Below the pieces are notes generated by a model that was not told the origin of the DNA, made no database searches, and worked only from the letters and a program-made list of their open reading frames with translations. A stretch of 64,000 nt of DNA, taken from Paenibacillus catalpae (GTDB taxonomy: Bacteria; Bacillota; Bacilli; Paenibacillales; Paenibacillaceae). The position numbers were made by a program, and so were the translations under genes. How positions within the stretch are numbered: the first letter of the stretch is position 1; every line of letters begins with the position of its first letter. Shown piece by piece: positions 1 through 9,149 of the stretch. The stretch is taken from NCBI RefSeq assembly GCF_900112695.1, contig NZ_FOMT01000005.1:193957-257956 (forward strand), read 5' to 3'.

Positions 1-15
1 AAGGGAGGGGCATAT

Positions 16-369
16 TTGGACTGTATTTTTTGCAAAATCATCGAAGGCTCCATTCCTTCGACAAAGGTATATGAATCCGAGAACGTCATTGCGTTTAAAG
101 ATATCCAGCCCGCGGCTCCTGTACATATATTGATTATTCCCAAAAAACATATTCCCACGATGAACGATGTAACCGAAGAGGATGGACCGGTTATCGCGGA
201 AGTGTTCGCAGCTGCCCGAGAAATCGCAAAGCAGCAAGGAATTGCCGAGTCGGGTTACCGGCTGATTAATAATGTGAACAGCGATGGCGGTCAGGTTGTA
301 TACCATCTCCACGTTCATTTAGTGGGTGGAGAGAAGCTAGGATCGTTAGTAGGAAATAGTGTAAGTTGA
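16..369 (+). CDS. HIT family nucleotide-binding protein
   Basis: The 117-residue product is full length for a HIT (histidine triad) protein, a small dimeric nucleoside-phosphoramidate hydrolase family. The triad HLHVHLVGG is seen at about residues 97-105. The N-terminal CxxC (Cys3, Cys6) with a downstream His is typical of the zinc-binding Hint-like branch. The start is TTG, placed by an AAGGGAGGGG ribosome site at the very left edge of the window. rpsU follows after about 90 bases with its own promoter overlapping this stop codon. The substrate in the cell cannot be told from sequence. Confidence 0.93.
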   Translation: MDCIFCKIIEGSIPSTKVYESENVIAFKDIQPAAPVHILIIPKKHIPTMNDVTEEDGPVIAEVFAAAREIAKQQGIAESGYRLINNVNSDGGQVVYHLHVHLVGGEKLGSLVGNSVS

Positions 370-395
370 CACTTCATTTTGTTTTGTCTTATAAT
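366..395 (+). promoter_or_regulatory. sigma-A-type promoter for rpsU
   Basis: TTGACA at 366-371 and TATAAT at 390-395 are separated by 18 bases. The -35 box overlaps the stop codon of the HIT gene. It would give rpsU-yqeY a leader of about 60 bases. Confidence 0.75.
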
Positions 396-462
396 GAAGT
401 TTGATAAACCGTGTTTAATGTTTAATGCTCTGGACGGTCTGTTTCGGAGGGAGGGAAAACTG

Positions 463-636
463 GTGTCTGAAACTAAAGTTCGCAAAAACGAAACTATTGA
501 TGCTGCGCTTCGCCGCTTTAAACGTTCCATCGCTAAAGATGGTGTTTTGGCTGAGGTTAAAAAACGCAAGCATTATGAAAAGCCAAGTGTAAAGCGCAAG
601 AAGAAGTCCGAGGCTGCGCGTAAGAGAAAGTTTTAG
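463..636 (+). CDS. rpsU: 30S ribosomal protein S21
   Basis: This is ribosomal protein bS21 of the small subunit. From the GTG at 463 the product has 57 residues, the usual family length, begins [20 protein letters not shown] and ends in a Lys/Arg-rich tail. The GGAGGGAGGG ribosome site at 447-456 sets this start; the reading frame is open further upstream to 379, but that extension crosses the promoter and is not coding. yqeY follows after 15 bases, as in Bacillus. Confidence 0.97.
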   Translation: MSETKVRKNETIDAALRRFKRSIAKDGVLAEVKKRKHYEKPSVKRKKKSEAARKRKF

Positions 637-651
637 GAGGATCCTTCCATA

Positions 652-1095
652 ATGAACCTGAGCGATAGATTGAACGACGATATGAAGCAAGCCATGAGAA
701 ATCAGGACAAGTTCAAGCTGACTACGATTCGTATGATTCGTGCAGCTGTTAAAAATTTGGAGATTGATTTGAAGCGTCCTCTTGAGGACACTGAAGTGGT
801 AGATATACTCAGTCGTGAAATCAAACAACGTAAAGATTCCCTCCAAGAATTTAGCAAAGCCGGCAGAGATGATCTGGTTACAGATCTTTCAGCAGAAATT
901 GAAATTATTAGTCAATACCTTCCCGTACAGCTGACCGAAGAAGAGATAAAAGCGATTGTAACGCAGACCATCCAGGAACTCGGTGCTTCTTCCAAAGCCG
1001 AGATGGGAAAAGTCATGGGTGCACTTTTGCCAAAAACAAAAGGGCGCGCTGATGGTAAACTAGTAAATCAATATGTACAACAATTTCTGCAATAA
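652..1095 (+). CDS. yqeY: GatB/YqeY domain protein
   Basis: The product has 147 residues and matches the YqeY family across its length (MNLSDRLNDDMKQAMRNQDK at the start, and a C-terminal segment with GxxMGAxxPK...GRADG). The domain resembles the tRNA-binding tail of the amidotransferase subunit GatB, but the cellular role of the stand-alone protein is not settled. It is the second gene of the rpsU unit, with an AGGAGG site ending 12 bases before the ATG, and is closed by a terminator at 1114. Confidence 0.93.
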   Translation: MNLSDRLNDDMKQAMRNQDKFKLTTIRMIRAAVKNLEIDLKRPLEDTEVVDILSREIKQRKDSLQEFSKAGRDDLVTDLSAEIEIISQYLPVQLTEEEIKAIVTQTIQELGASSKAEMGKVMGALLPKTKGRADGKLVNQYVQQFLQ

Positions 1096-1113
1096 CTATA
1101 TGTTCGGACGAAG

Positions 1114-1138
1114 GCACCCCTTTCGAGGGGTGTTTTTG
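1114..1138 (+). terminator. Rho-independent terminator of rpsU-yqeY
   Basis: CACCCC (1115-1120) pairs with GGGGTG (1127-1132) around a short loop, and a run of T follows. Confidence 0.85.
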
Positions 1139-1233
1139 CTTTTTAATTTATTCGGGGCTTAAATGATCACTGCGAGACATATGCTGTCCACATAAGGATG
1201 AACGCCACCGTTTACACTTATTTGTGACAACTT

Positions 1234-1259
1234 TGAAACATAATGTACATATATGCGTA
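1234..1259 (+). promoter_or_regulatory. sigma-W-like ECF promoter for nfeD-floA
   Basis: TGAAAC at 1234-1239, exactly 16 bases, then CGTA at 1256-1259. This is the published consensus pattern of Bacillus sigma-W promoters, and the orthologous yqeZ-floA-yqfB operon of B. subtilis belongs to the sigma-W regulon. No good sigma-A promoter is seen in the gap. That a sigma-W-like factor reads it here is inferred. Confidence 0.7.
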
Positions 1260-1294
1260 TTAACGGTTACTGATTGAAAAGGAGGAGCGACACT

Positions 1295-2671
1295 TTGCAA
1301 ACGAAACGATGGCGCATTGCTGCTGTCATATGGCCTCTTCTGCTGATGGTTTCGATGATGCTGGTTATAACAGGCGGGCTGATCACCGGCGGCAAGTCCG
1401 TACAAGGAGCAGATACGGCAGAAATCGGTCCCGCGGTCTATGTCGTACCGGTCAAGCAAACGGTGGAATCCGGGCTTAAATCGTTTTTGGAGCGGGCTTA
1501 TAAAGAAGCGGCCGAAGCGAAAGCGGAGAGAGTAATCCTTGTGCTTAATACGTTCGGCGGAGAAGTTACAAGTGCAGAGGAAATTGGCGAGCTTATCCGC
1601 AAGAGCAGCATTCCGACTACGGCGTATGTAGAAGGAAAGGCAGTATCCGCAGGTACTTATATCGCACTTAATGCGCAAAACATTGTCATGGAACCGGGAA
1701 GTACGATTGGAGCCGCGGCGGTTGTTAACGGCTCAGGAGATCTCATCGATAATCCGAAGGTCATCTCGTTCTGGGTGAAGACGATGAGAGAAGCAGCCGA
1801 ATTAAACGGCCGCAATCCGGATATCGCTGCTGCGATGGTGGATCCCGGCGTGATCCTCCCGCTGCCTGATCTTAAGCAGGCTAAGCAGTCCGGCCAGATC
1901 CTGACCTTGACGGCGGATGAAGCCATTAAAGTCGGCTATGCAGAATATAAGGCAGAAACGGTGGACGACGCGATCAAGTGGCTGGGGCTGGATAAACGGG
2001 AACAGATCACGATCAATCCTAGCATAGCGGAGAAGATTGCTTCTTGGCTGGTTAATCCGGTTGTTATGACCGTGCTGTTTGTTTTGGGTATCGCCGGCAT
2101 AGCCATTGAGCTGTTTGTTCCGGGTTTCGGTGTTCCCGGCGTTGTGGGGATCCTGTCATTTGGCCTGTATTTCTTTGGCCACTATATTGCAGGATTTGCT
2201 GGAATGGAGTCAGTCGTTCTGTTTATTGTCGGCATCGCTCTGCTCTTTGTCGAGCTGTTTGTGCCTAGCTGGGGCATTCTCGGCATCATCGGCAGCGTCT
2301 CGCTGATTGCCGGGGTGTTGACGGCTGCATCCAGTCCGGTTACGGCTATAATCTCGCTCGTCATCGCTTTGGCGGTTGCCACGGTTATCCTGTACTTTGT
2401 GGTGAAGAAATACAAGGACAGAGGCATCTGGAACAAATTTATTTTGCGGGAGAAGCTGACTACGGATAAGGGCTATCTGTCCGCAGAAACGAAGGATGAT
2501 CTCCTGGGCCAGGAAGGGATAGCGATAACGCCTCTCCGCCCGGCAGGAACGATTCAGATTGGCGACAATCGTATTGATGTCATCACATCAGGGGAGTTCA
2601 TCTCTTCCGGCAAGACTGTAAAAGTCGTTAAAACCGAAGGAACATGGGTTGTCGTAAGAGAAGTCGTATAG
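1295..2671 (+). CDS. NfeD-family membrane serine protease
   Basis: This is a long-form NfeD protein (YqeZ-like). It carries an N-terminal signal or anchor helix (about residues 8-33), a ClpP/SppA-like protease domain with the candidate nucleophile in AVSAGTY (Ser about 118), then five or six membrane helices and a C-terminal soluble OB-fold domain. Long NfeD proteins pair with flotillins or stomatins, and floA follows after 36 bases. The start is the TTG at 1295, set by AAGGAGGAG at 1279-1287; the frame is open to 1274 but that would overlap the ribosome site. A sigma-W-like promoter lies just upstream, which suggests an envelope-stress role. Confidence 0.9.
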   Translation: MQTKRWRIAAVIWPLLLMVSMMLVITGGLITGGKSVQGADTAEIGPAVYVVPVKQTVESGLKSFLERAYKEAAEAKAERVILVLNTFGGEVTSAEEIGELIRKSSIPTTAYVEGKAVSAGTYIALNAQNIVMEPGSTIGAAAVVNGSGDLIDNPKVISFWVKTMREAAELNGRNPDIAAAMVDPGVILPLPDLKQAKQSGQILTLTADEAIKVGYAEYKAETVDDAIKWLGLDKREQITINPSIAEKIASWLVNPVVMTVLFVLGIAGIAIELFVPGFGVPGVVGILSFGLYFFGHYIAGFAGMESVVLFIVGIALLFVELFVPSWGILGIIGSVSLIAGVLTAASSPVTAIISLVIALAVATVILYFVVKKYKDRGIWNKFILREKLTTDKGYLSAETKDDLLGQEGIAITPLRPAGTIQIGDNRIDVITSGEFISSGKTVKVVKTEGTWVVVREVV

Positions 2672-2707
2672 GATAATGAGAAAAAATGACATGGAGGGTT
2701 ATACCAA

Positions 2708-3691
2708 ATGGATCCGATTGTATCCGTATTAATTATTGTAGTGGTAGCGATTATTGTTCTCTCCGTATTCTTGAGCTTCTTCCCGATTATGCTGTGGATT
2801 TCCGCACTGGCATCGGGCGTAAGAATCGGCATTATTACACTGGTTGCCATGCGTCTCCGCCGTGTAACGCCTAGCCGAATTGTTAACCCGTTGATTAAAG
2901 CAACGAAGGCAGGACTTGGGCTCACGATTAACCAGCTGGAGAGTCACTTCCTCGCCGGCGGTAACGTTGACCGCGTCGTTAACGCCTTAATTGCCGCGCA
3001 GCGTGCCAACATCCCGCTCGTCTTCGAGCGTGCGGCGGCGATTGACCTTGCTGGCCGTGACGTTCTGCTGGCGGTTCAAATGAGCGTTAACCCGCGTGTC
3101 ATCGAGACGCCTATCGTAGCTGCGGTTGCGAAGGACGGCATTGAAGTGAAAGTTAAGGCTCGTGTTACCGTGCGCGCAAATATTGAACGCCTCGTCGGCG
3201 GTGCCGGTGAAGAGACGATTATCGCCCGTGTAGGTGAAGGGATTGTTACTACGGTCGGTTCCTCCAACTCGCATAAAGACGTGCTTGAAAATCCGGATAT
3301 GATCTCCCGTACCGTGCTTGGAAAAGGGCTTGACGCAGGTACTGCCTTTGAAATTCTGTCGATCGATATTGCGGACGTAGACGTAGGCAAAAATATCGGC
3401 GCCCATTTGCAAACGGAGCAGGCGGAAGCCGATAAACGGATCGCACAGGCGAAAGCCGAAGAGCGTCGTGCCATGGCGGTAGCGCAGGAGCAAGAGATGA
3501 AGGCCCGCGTCGTAGAGATGCGTGCAAAGGTTGTGGAATCCGAATCCCAGGTACCTCTTGCGATGGCTGACGCCCTCAAATCAGGTAAAATTGGCGTTAT
3601 GGACTACATGAACTTGAAAAATATCGAAGCCGATACGCATATGCGCAATACGATTGGCAAGCCTGACACTCCTGCCGATAAAGACAACTAA
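2708..3691 (+). CDS. floA: Flotillin-like protein FloA
   Basis: The 327-residue product matches FloA (YqfA). It has an N-terminal membrane-embedded hydrophobic stretch (about 4-35), an SPFH/PHB domain in the middle, and a charged Ala/Glu/Arg coiled coil (about 235-285) ending near a conserved [15 protein letters not shown] segment. FloA organises functional membrane microdomains and affects membrane fluidity and protein complexes. The ATG has a GGAGGG site 10 bases upstream. It is the second gene of the nfeD-floA unit. Confidence 0.95.
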   Translation: MDPIVSVLIIVVVAIIVLSVFLSFFPIMLWISALASGVRIGIITLVAMRLRRVTPSRIVNPLIKATKAGLGLTINQLESHFLAGGNVDRVVNALIAAQRANIPLVFERAAAIDLAGRDVLLAVQMSVNPRVIETPIVAAVAKDGIEVKVKARVTVRANIERLVGGAGEETIIARVGEGIVTTVGSSNSHKDVLENPDMISRTVLGKGLDAGTAFEILSIDIADVDVGKNIGAHLQTEQAEADKRIAQAKAEERRAMAVAQEQEMKARVVEMRAKVVESESQVPLAMADALKSGKIGVMDYMNLKNIEADTHMRNTIGKPDTPADKDN

Positions 3692-3726
3692 GGCGCTTAG
3701 CCGCGTCGCATGATGGAGGTGCAGGC

Positions 3727-4263
3727 GTGAAATTAATAAGTTTTCTGCTCGAAAATATATATTGGGTTATCGTAGTCGGCGGTGTTCTCTTCTCGATGTT
3801 CGGACGTTCCGGTGCAAAACGCCGTACGAACCGGATGCCAAGCTTTGGGGGAGGCAACGAACCGAACAAACCGGTTGCCCGTCAGGAATGGGAAGAGGAA
3901 GACGAGGAGGATGATTCTTCAAGACCTTATCCTGCCCAGCGTGCGGCTAGGCCGGAGCCGGTGCCCTCTATGTCTCCATATCAGCCTCAGAAGCCCATAA
4001 TGACGGGCTCATCTCTCCAAGGGGAGGGAGTGGGCTCTGGCGAGGGGAACAGTTCGCCGACGCTGGAGCGGGCCATTCAGGCCGCGCCAAGCCGGCCGGC
4101 AGAACCGCCTCGTGCGCGATTGGCTGCAGCTAAGCCCCAGTCAGCAGCTGCTGCGGAGAGCAGAGCTGAACTGGCAACACCAAAAGCCGATGAATTGCGT
4201 AAAGCGATCGTATGGGCCGAAATTTTAGGTCCTCCGCGTTCCAAGCGCCCGTTCGGCAAATAG
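3727..4263 (+). CDS. Hypothetical protein downstream of floA
   Basis: I do not recognise a domain. The 178-residue product has one N-terminal membrane helix (about 5-22), then a long low-complexity Glu/Pro/Ala/Gln-rich stretch, and a compact C-terminal motif, ADELRKAIVWAEILGPPRS, before a basic end. The shape (anchor, disordered linker, short conserved tail) suggests a cytoplasmic docking peptide on a membrane tether. It starts with GTG behind a TGGAGGTG site and sits 35 bases after floA, where B. subtilis has yqfB, a shorter unrelated-looking gene. The terminator at 4275 closes the operon. Confidence 0.8.
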   Translation: MKLISFLLENIYWVIVVGGVLFSMFGRSGAKRRTNRMPSFGGGNEPNKPVARQEWEEEDEEDDSSRPYPAQRAARPEPVPSMSPYQPQKPIMTGSSLQGEGVGSGEGNSSPTLERAIQAAPSRPAEPPRARLAAAKPQSAAAAESRAELATPKADELRKAIVWAEILGPPRSKRPFGK

Positions 4264-4274
4264 CTTCGAATAAG

Positions 4275-4325
4275 AACAGCCGGGGAATGATGCCTTCAAG
4301 CATCGTTACCCGGCTGTTATTTTTT
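4275..4325 (+). terminator. Terminator of the nfeD-floA operon
   Basis: AACAGCCGGG (4275-4284) pairs with CCCGGCTGTT (4309-4318), with an inner GATGC/GCATC stem, followed by ATTTTTTAT. Confidence 0.85.
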
Positions 4326-4343
4326 ATCTAACACCCATATATT

Positions 4344-4372
4344 TCATAAATCGTTTCCTCGCCGCATATTTT
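4344..4372 (+). promoter_or_regulatory. Possible sigma-E promoter for yqfC-yqfD
   Basis: TCATAAAT at 4344-4351 and CATATTTT at 4365-4372, 13 bases apart, resemble the mother-cell sigma-E boxes (GTCATATT and CATACAHT). The yqfC-yqfD genes of B. subtilis are sigma-E dependent, which is what draws attention to this match. No strong sigma-A promoter is seen. Confidence 0.45.
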
Positions 4373-4425
4373 GGTACAGTACAATAATGTGCACTCGCGC
4401 GGCGGAGGGGGACAATGGATCAGCT

Positions 4426-4713
4426 ATGGGCCGTTTAAACCGTAAATTACGCAAATTGACTGCCGATATATTGGATTTGCCGCAGGATGTGGTCTATGAT
4501 CTGCCCCGCATGACGATGATCGGGGACCGCCAGCTTTACATCGAGAACCACCGGGGTGTGCTTCATTTCTCCAGTGAGAAGCTGAGACTTGCCTTGAGCA
4601 AGGGCGAACTGGAAGTAACGGGAACCTCGCTTGTCATAAGAACGATCTGGACGGAAGAAGTGTTCATAGAGGGTCAAATAAAAAGTATCGAAGTAAGGGA
4701 TCAGGAGGGATGA
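4426..4713 (+). CDS. yqfC: Sporulation protein YqfC
   Basis: The product from the ATG at 4426 has 95 residues, close to the B. subtilis YqfC length, with the family signature LDLPQDVVYDLPRMTMIGDR near the N-terminus. YqfC is a small sporulation-associated protein of unknown biochemical role. The ribosome site GGAGGGGG at 4403-4410 is 15 bases from this ATG, a little far; the frame is open to 4387 but the extra residues show no conservation. The stop overlaps the yqfD start region, so the two are translationally coupled. Confidence 0.88.
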   Translation: MGRLNRKLRKLTADILDLPQDVVYDLPRMTMIGDRQLYIENHRGVLHFSSEKLRLALSKGELEVTGTSLVIRTIWTEEVFIEGQIKSIEVRDQEG

Positions 4714-4715
4714 GC

Positions 4716-5909
4716 ATGGCTGGTCAATGGCTGCAGTGGATACGCGGTGTTGTTACGGTGCATATCAGGGGCGGACAACCTGAACAGCTCGTTAACAGGG
4801 CTCTCGAAGGGGGGCTCGAGCTGTCTTCTATCCGGTGGACAAGCGATGGGAAGCTGGAATTCGAATTGTCTGTCGGTGACTTCTTTCGTCTTCGTCCGTT
4901 CTTGAAGGAGACAGGCTGCAGGGCGCATGTCACCAAGAGGGAAGGTATGCCTTTTTGGCTTGTCCGCATGGAGAAAAGAAAGTTTTTCGCCATCGGGATT
5001 GCCATGTTTTTTATCGGGATCTACTTATTGTCTTCCCTTGTCTGGTCGATTGAGGTGAAGGGGAATGTGAAGCTGACGGAAGAACAGATTCTTACTGCGG
5101 CTAAACGTGAAGGGATTTTCCCGATGCAATGGTCATTCCGCTTGAAGGATAAGGATGTGTTATCCAAAGAATTGGCGACCGATCTGCCGGGAGCAACCTG
5201 GGTTGGCGTGGAGAAAAAAGGGACAAGGATCATCATCCAGGTCGTGGAATCAACCGAGCCGGAAAAAGCGGACCCGCAAAATCCCCGTCATCTTGTCGCC
5301 TCCAACGATGCGGTTATAACGGAGATATACACCGAGAAGGGACGGCCTGTCGTCAAGAAAAATATGAAAGTCAAAAAAGGGCAGACCCTGATCTCGGGAA
5401 CGATCGGCGGCGGTGCCTATACGCAGACTGTTGTCGCGAAGGGCAATGTAAGGGGACTTGTCTGGTATGAATTTATGGTGGCCTCCCCACTTACGCAGGA
5501 GGTTAAAGTGTACACGGGAGAGAAGAAGACAAAGTGGTATGCGGTCATCGGTCACCGAGCGCTTCAGGTCAGCGGCTATGGCAAAAATCCGTTTGATACG
5601 TCAGAGGATGTCGTGGTTGAGGAGCAAGCGGTCTGGCGCAGCTGGAAGCTGCCGTTTGGGCGGCTTAAGAAGACGGTTATGGAGGTCCGTACCGATGTGC
5701 GGGAGCTTACGGAGGAAGAAGCGAAAAACAACGGAATGCTCCAGGCCAAGGCTGATGTGATGCAGAAGGCAGGCAACGATGCGGTTATATTAAAGGAAAT
5801 TGTTTTGCATGAAAAGACGGAGAATGGTAAAGTTTATATGAAAGTTCTTTTTGAAGTGGAGCAATCAATCGTAGAAGAGATGCCACTAGTCCAGATGCAA
5901 GGAGAATGA
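4716..5909 (+). CDS. yqfD: Sporulation protein YqfD
   Basis: This is a YqfD-family protein of about 397 residues. It has an N-terminal soluble part, one central membrane helix (about residues 85-106) and a large C-terminal extracytoplasmic region. Its B. subtilis homologue is made in the mother cell and affects sporulation. The ATG at 4716 has an AGGAGG site seven bases upstream; an in-frame ATG at 4710 would sit on that site. It overlaps phoH at its 3' end or abuts it, depending on the phoH start. Confidence 0.9.
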   Translation: MAGQWLQWIRGVVTVHIRGGQPEQLVNRALEGGLELSSIRWTSDGKLEFELSVGDFFRLRPFLKETGCRAHVTKREGMPFWLVRMEKRKFFAIGIAMFFIGIYLLSSLVWSIEVKGNVKLTEEQILTAAKREGIFPMQWSFRLKDKDVLSKELATDLPGATWVGVEKKGTRIIIQVVESTEPEKADPQNPRHLVASNDAVITEIYTEKGRPVVKKNMKVKKGQTLISGTIGGGAYTQTVVAKGNVRGLVWYEFMVASPLTQEVKVYTGEKKTKWYAVIGHRALQVSGYGKNPFDTSEDVVVEEQAVWRSWKLPFGRLKKTVMEVRTDVRELTEEEAKNNGMLQAKADVMQKAGNDAVILKEIVLHEKTENGKVYMKVLFEVEQSIVEEMPLVQMQGE

Positions 5910-5911
5910 GG

Positions 5912-6886
5912 TTGTTGCAGAGTGAAGCAAAAGTAGTCAAGATTCCGCTCCAGAATGCCGTAGAGGGTTTGGCCGTATTTGGCCCCCAAGATAAGTATCT
6001 AAAGCTCGTGCAGCAGCAGATGGAGGCAACTCTATCTTCTCGTGACGCGGAAATTGTCATTTCCGGTCCGGTGCAAGAAGTGGAATCGCTAGAGCAGTTT
6101 TATAACGTGCTGCTTCAGCTTGTCCGGGGAGGTTATTCTCCGTCGGAGAGAGACATCACTTATGCGCTTGATCTTGCGCGCAGCATGCAAGCGGAAGAAT
6201 TGCTCGATTTGCTTAAGGCTGAAATTACGACGACATACAGAGGCAAGCCGATTCGCGTGAAGACAATCGGACAGCGCCATTATGTGAAGACAATCAAGAA
6301 GCAGGATATCGTGTTCGGAATTGGTCCTGCCGGTACCGGTAAAACGTATCTTGCGGTTGTTCTTGCTGTAGCGGCCCTTAAAGAAGGCTCTGTTAAAAAA
6401 ATAATGCTGACACGTCCTGCTGTTGAAGCGGGAGAAAATCTGGGCTTCCTGCCAGGTGACCTGCAAGAGAAGGTCGACCCCTATTTGAGACCGCTTTATG
6501 ACGCCCTGCATGATGTGCTTGGTCCCGACCAAACGGCAAAGGCGTTCGAACGCGGAACGATAGAAATCGCTCCCCTTGCCTATATGCGCGGACGTACGCT
6601 GGATGATTCGTTCATTATTTTGGACGAAGCGCAAAATACAACCCCTGAACAAATGAAGATGTTCCTGACAAGGCTTGGCTTTGGTTCGAAGATGGTTATT
6701 ACAGGCGACGTTACGCAGATTGACTTGCCGCGGGGCAAAAATTCCGGGCTTATCGAAGCGCAGCGCATTTTACGAGACATTGAGGAAATTGGTTTTATCC
6801 ATTTTACCGAGCAAGACGTCGTTCGCCATTCCTTGGTGCAAAAAATTATCGTGGCATACAACTGGGACGCTGAAAACAAAGCATAG
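5912..6886 (+). CDS. phoH: PhoH family ATPase
   Basis: The product of about 324 residues has a PhoH-type P-loop domain: Walker A GPAGTGKT at about 138-145 and Walker B FIILDEAQN at about 235. PhoH proteins are linked to RNA metabolism; YbeY, an RNase, is encoded two genes downstream, a conserved association. The start is uncertain: an ATG at 5906 lies only one base after GGAGA, so a TTG at 5912 or 5915 is better spaced. The gene is in tight order with yqfD and pgpH. Confidence 0.93.
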   Translation: MLQSEAKVVKIPLQNAVEGLAVFGPQDKYLKLVQQQMEATLSSRDAEIVISGPVQEVESLEQFYNVLLQLVRGGYSPSERDITYALDLARSMQAEELLDLLKAEITTTYRGKPIRVKTIGQRHYVKTIKKQDIVFGIGPAGTGKTYLAVVLAVAALKEGSVKKIMLTRPAVEAGENLGFLPGDLQEKVDPYLRPLYDALHDVLGPDQTAKAFERGTIEIAPLAYMRGRTLDDSFIILDEAQNTTPEQMKMFLTRLGFGSKMVITGDVTQIDLPRGKNSGLIEAQRILRDIEEIGFIHFTEQDVVRHSLVQKIIVAYNWDAENKA

Positions 6887-6903
6887 AGAGGAATGTCCGC
6901 TCG

Positions 6904-9144
6904 ATGAATCAGACTCAGGCCGGAAAACAAACAAATCTACAGCAGGCCAAACCGACTGGCTGGAAACAGAGCGCAGCTGTCCGCTACTTGCTCTTATTTA
7001 TGTTTGTGTTGCTGTTTTATTTCAGCCTGGCGCCGCATGTGGTGCCGGAAACTTACGATATCCAGGTGGATGCACCCAGTGATAAAGATATAGCAGCACC
7101 GCATCAAATCTTTGACAGCAAGGCAACGCTGGAAGCGCAGGAGGAAGCGGCGAACAAGATCGATTCCATCTATTCGAATGTTGCCCTGCGCAATGAACAG
7201 CTGATTGATCAAATTTTTGTCCGGATTGAGCAATTGAATCTGGATGATCAAGTAACGGTGCAGAATAAGGTGGAAATTTACCGGAACGAAATTCCCGGCA
7301 AGTATAATACCTTTGTCGACAATTTTGTCAAAATGAATATGGGCTCGGATAAGTATAGCGACACGCTGCTTGATGAGATGTCGAAGGTCATCAAGGAGCA
7401 GGTCTATACCATTCCGGAAGAAACGTTCTACAAGCTTCCGAACCTGACGCTGGATCAACTGGAAGAGATGCGTACGGTTGGGCAGGATGTTGTACGCAAG
7501 CTGATGAGCGAGCAGCTCCGCGATGCGGAGACGGCGCGTACGAAGGTTGCAGAGCTGGTGAACGCCAGCTCGCTGACCAACCGTTCAAGCCGGGAAATCG
7601 TGCAGGAGCTCGCCCGGTTTACGATTATGCCGAACCGGTTCCTCGATCAGCAGGCAACGGATGAAGAAAAGATTCTCGCGAAACAGAACACGCCGCAGGT
7701 TGTGATCAAAGAAGGCGATCTCATTGTCAAACGCGGTGAGATCATCACTCCCGAGATGTACGAGCTTCTGAAAGAATCCGAGCTTCTGCAGGACAAGCGG
7801 AATTATTGGCCGCAGCTTGGACTGCTGCTGATGGCTATCACGATAGTGGTTGGCTTGTATACCTACATGCATCAATATGGCAGCAGCGACAGTACAAAAC
7901 CAAGCTACAGCAATACGCATTTGCTCATGCTGTGGCTCATTTATCTGATCAACATTATTACGATGCAGGTCATTTCGTTAACGCAGACAGACTCTGCGCC
8001 ATATGCCGGTTATTTGGCTCCTGCCGCGCTGGGCACGATGCTGATTACCCTGCTGCTTGATGTGCATTTAGCCTTGATCAGCTCTGTTTTGTTTGCGATA
8101 GCCGGAAGTATTATACTAAATACACAAACAGGACAAGTTTTCGACTTCCAATACGGCTTCGTTATTATCGTCGTTTCGCTGGCGGCGATTTTCTCGATTC
8201 ACAGAGCAAGCCAGCGGTCTACAATCCTGAAGGCCGGCATCATGGTCAGCTTGTTTGGCTCGCTTGCCGTATTGTCCCTGATGTTCCTGACGGAACAGCT
8301 GGAGCAAGGCCCGCTTGTCTATTCTCTCGCTTTTGCATTCGCAAGCGGATTATTAACGGCGATTCTTGTCATCGGGCTTATGCCATTCTTTGAAATAACG
8401 TTTGGCATCTTGTCAGCCTTGAAGCTGGTAGAGCTGTCTAACCCGAACCATCCGCTGCTTCGCAAGCTGCTGACCGAAACCCCTGGCACCTACCATCACA
8501 GCGTTATGGTAGGGAATCTGGCAGAGGCAGCTGCCGAGTCCATCGGTGCGGACGGGCTGCTCTGCCGTGTCGGCTCGTATTATCACGATATCGGGAAGAC
8601 GAAACGGCCAAGCTATTTTATCGAGAATCAGACGAATATGGAAAATCCGCATGATACAATTGAACCAAAGCTGAGCAAATCGATCATTGTGGCTCATGCA
8701 CGTGACGGTGTGGATATGCTGAAAGCCCAAAACATTCCGAAACCGATCCGTGACATTGCCGAGCAGCATCACGGCACAACTTCCTTGAAATTCTTCTACT
8801 TCAAAGCTCTTAAACAGGCGGAGGAGCAGGGGATTCAAGTGAATTTCACGGAGGATGACTATCGTTATCCCGGGCCAAAAGCACAATCCAAGGAAGCAGC
8901 CATTGTTGGCCTTGCCGATTGTGTGGAAGCGGCAGTACGCAGTCTGCGGAGCCCGACGGTCGAGCAGGTAGAGGCGATGATTCAGAAGATTATTAAAAGC
9001 CGCGTGGATGACAATCAATATAACGAATGCGACCTGACGATGAAAGAGCTTGATAAAATTGCTCATTCTTTGAAGGAAAGTGTTATTGGTATTTTCCATT
9101 CGCGCATTGAATACCCGGAAGATGTTAAACCAAAGGAGCGTTAA
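6904..9144 (+). CDS. pgpH: 7TM-HD phosphohydrolase, PgpH-type c-di-AMP phosphodiesterase
   Basis: The 746-residue protein matches PgpH (YqfF). It has one N-terminal helix (about 27-45), an extracytoplasmic 7TMR-HDED domain (about 50-300), seven membrane helices (about 305-510), then a cytoplasmic HD domain with YHHS at 530-533 and YYHDIGK with His561-Asp562. PgpH-type proteins hydrolyse the second messenger c-di-AMP to pApA, so this gene likely helps set potassium and cell-wall homeostasis. It follows phoH by 17 bases and precedes ybeY by five. Confidence 0.94.
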   Translation: MNQTQAGKQTNLQQAKPTGWKQSAAVRYLLLFMFVLLFYFSLAPHVVPETYDIQVDAPSDKDIAAPHQIFDSKATLEAQEEAANKIDSIYSNVALRNEQLIDQIFVRIEQLNLDDQVTVQNKVEIYRNEIPGKYNTFVDNFVKMNMGSDKYSDTLLDEMSKVIKEQVYTIPEETFYKLPNLTLDQLEEMRTVGQDVVRKLMSEQLRDAETARTKVAELVNASSLTNRSSREIVQELARFTIMPNRFLDQQATDEEKILAKQNTPQVVIKEGDLIVKRGEIITPEMYELLKESELLQDKRNYWPQLGLLLMAITIVVGLYTYMHQYGSSDSTKPSYSNTHLLMLWLIYLINIITMQVISLTQTDSAPYAGYLAPAALGTMLITLLLDVHLALISSVLFAIAGSIILNTQTGQVFDFQYGFVIIVVSLAAIFSIHRASQRSTILKAGIMVSLFGSLAVLSLMFLTEQLEQGPLVYSLAFAFASGLLTAILVIGLMPFFEITFGILSALKLVELSNPNHPLLRKLLTETPGTYHHSVMVGNLAEAAAESIGADGLLCRVGSYYHDIGKTKRPSYFIENQTNMENPHDTIEPKLSKSIIVAHARDGVDMLKAQNIPKPIRDIAEQHHGTTSLKFFYFKALKQAEEQGIQVNFTEDDYRYPGPKAQSKEAAIVGLADCVEAAVRSLRSPTVEQVEAMIQKIIKSRVDDNQYNECDLTMKELDKIAHSLKESVIGIFHSRIEYPEDVKPKER

Positions 9145-9149
9145 ACCGC

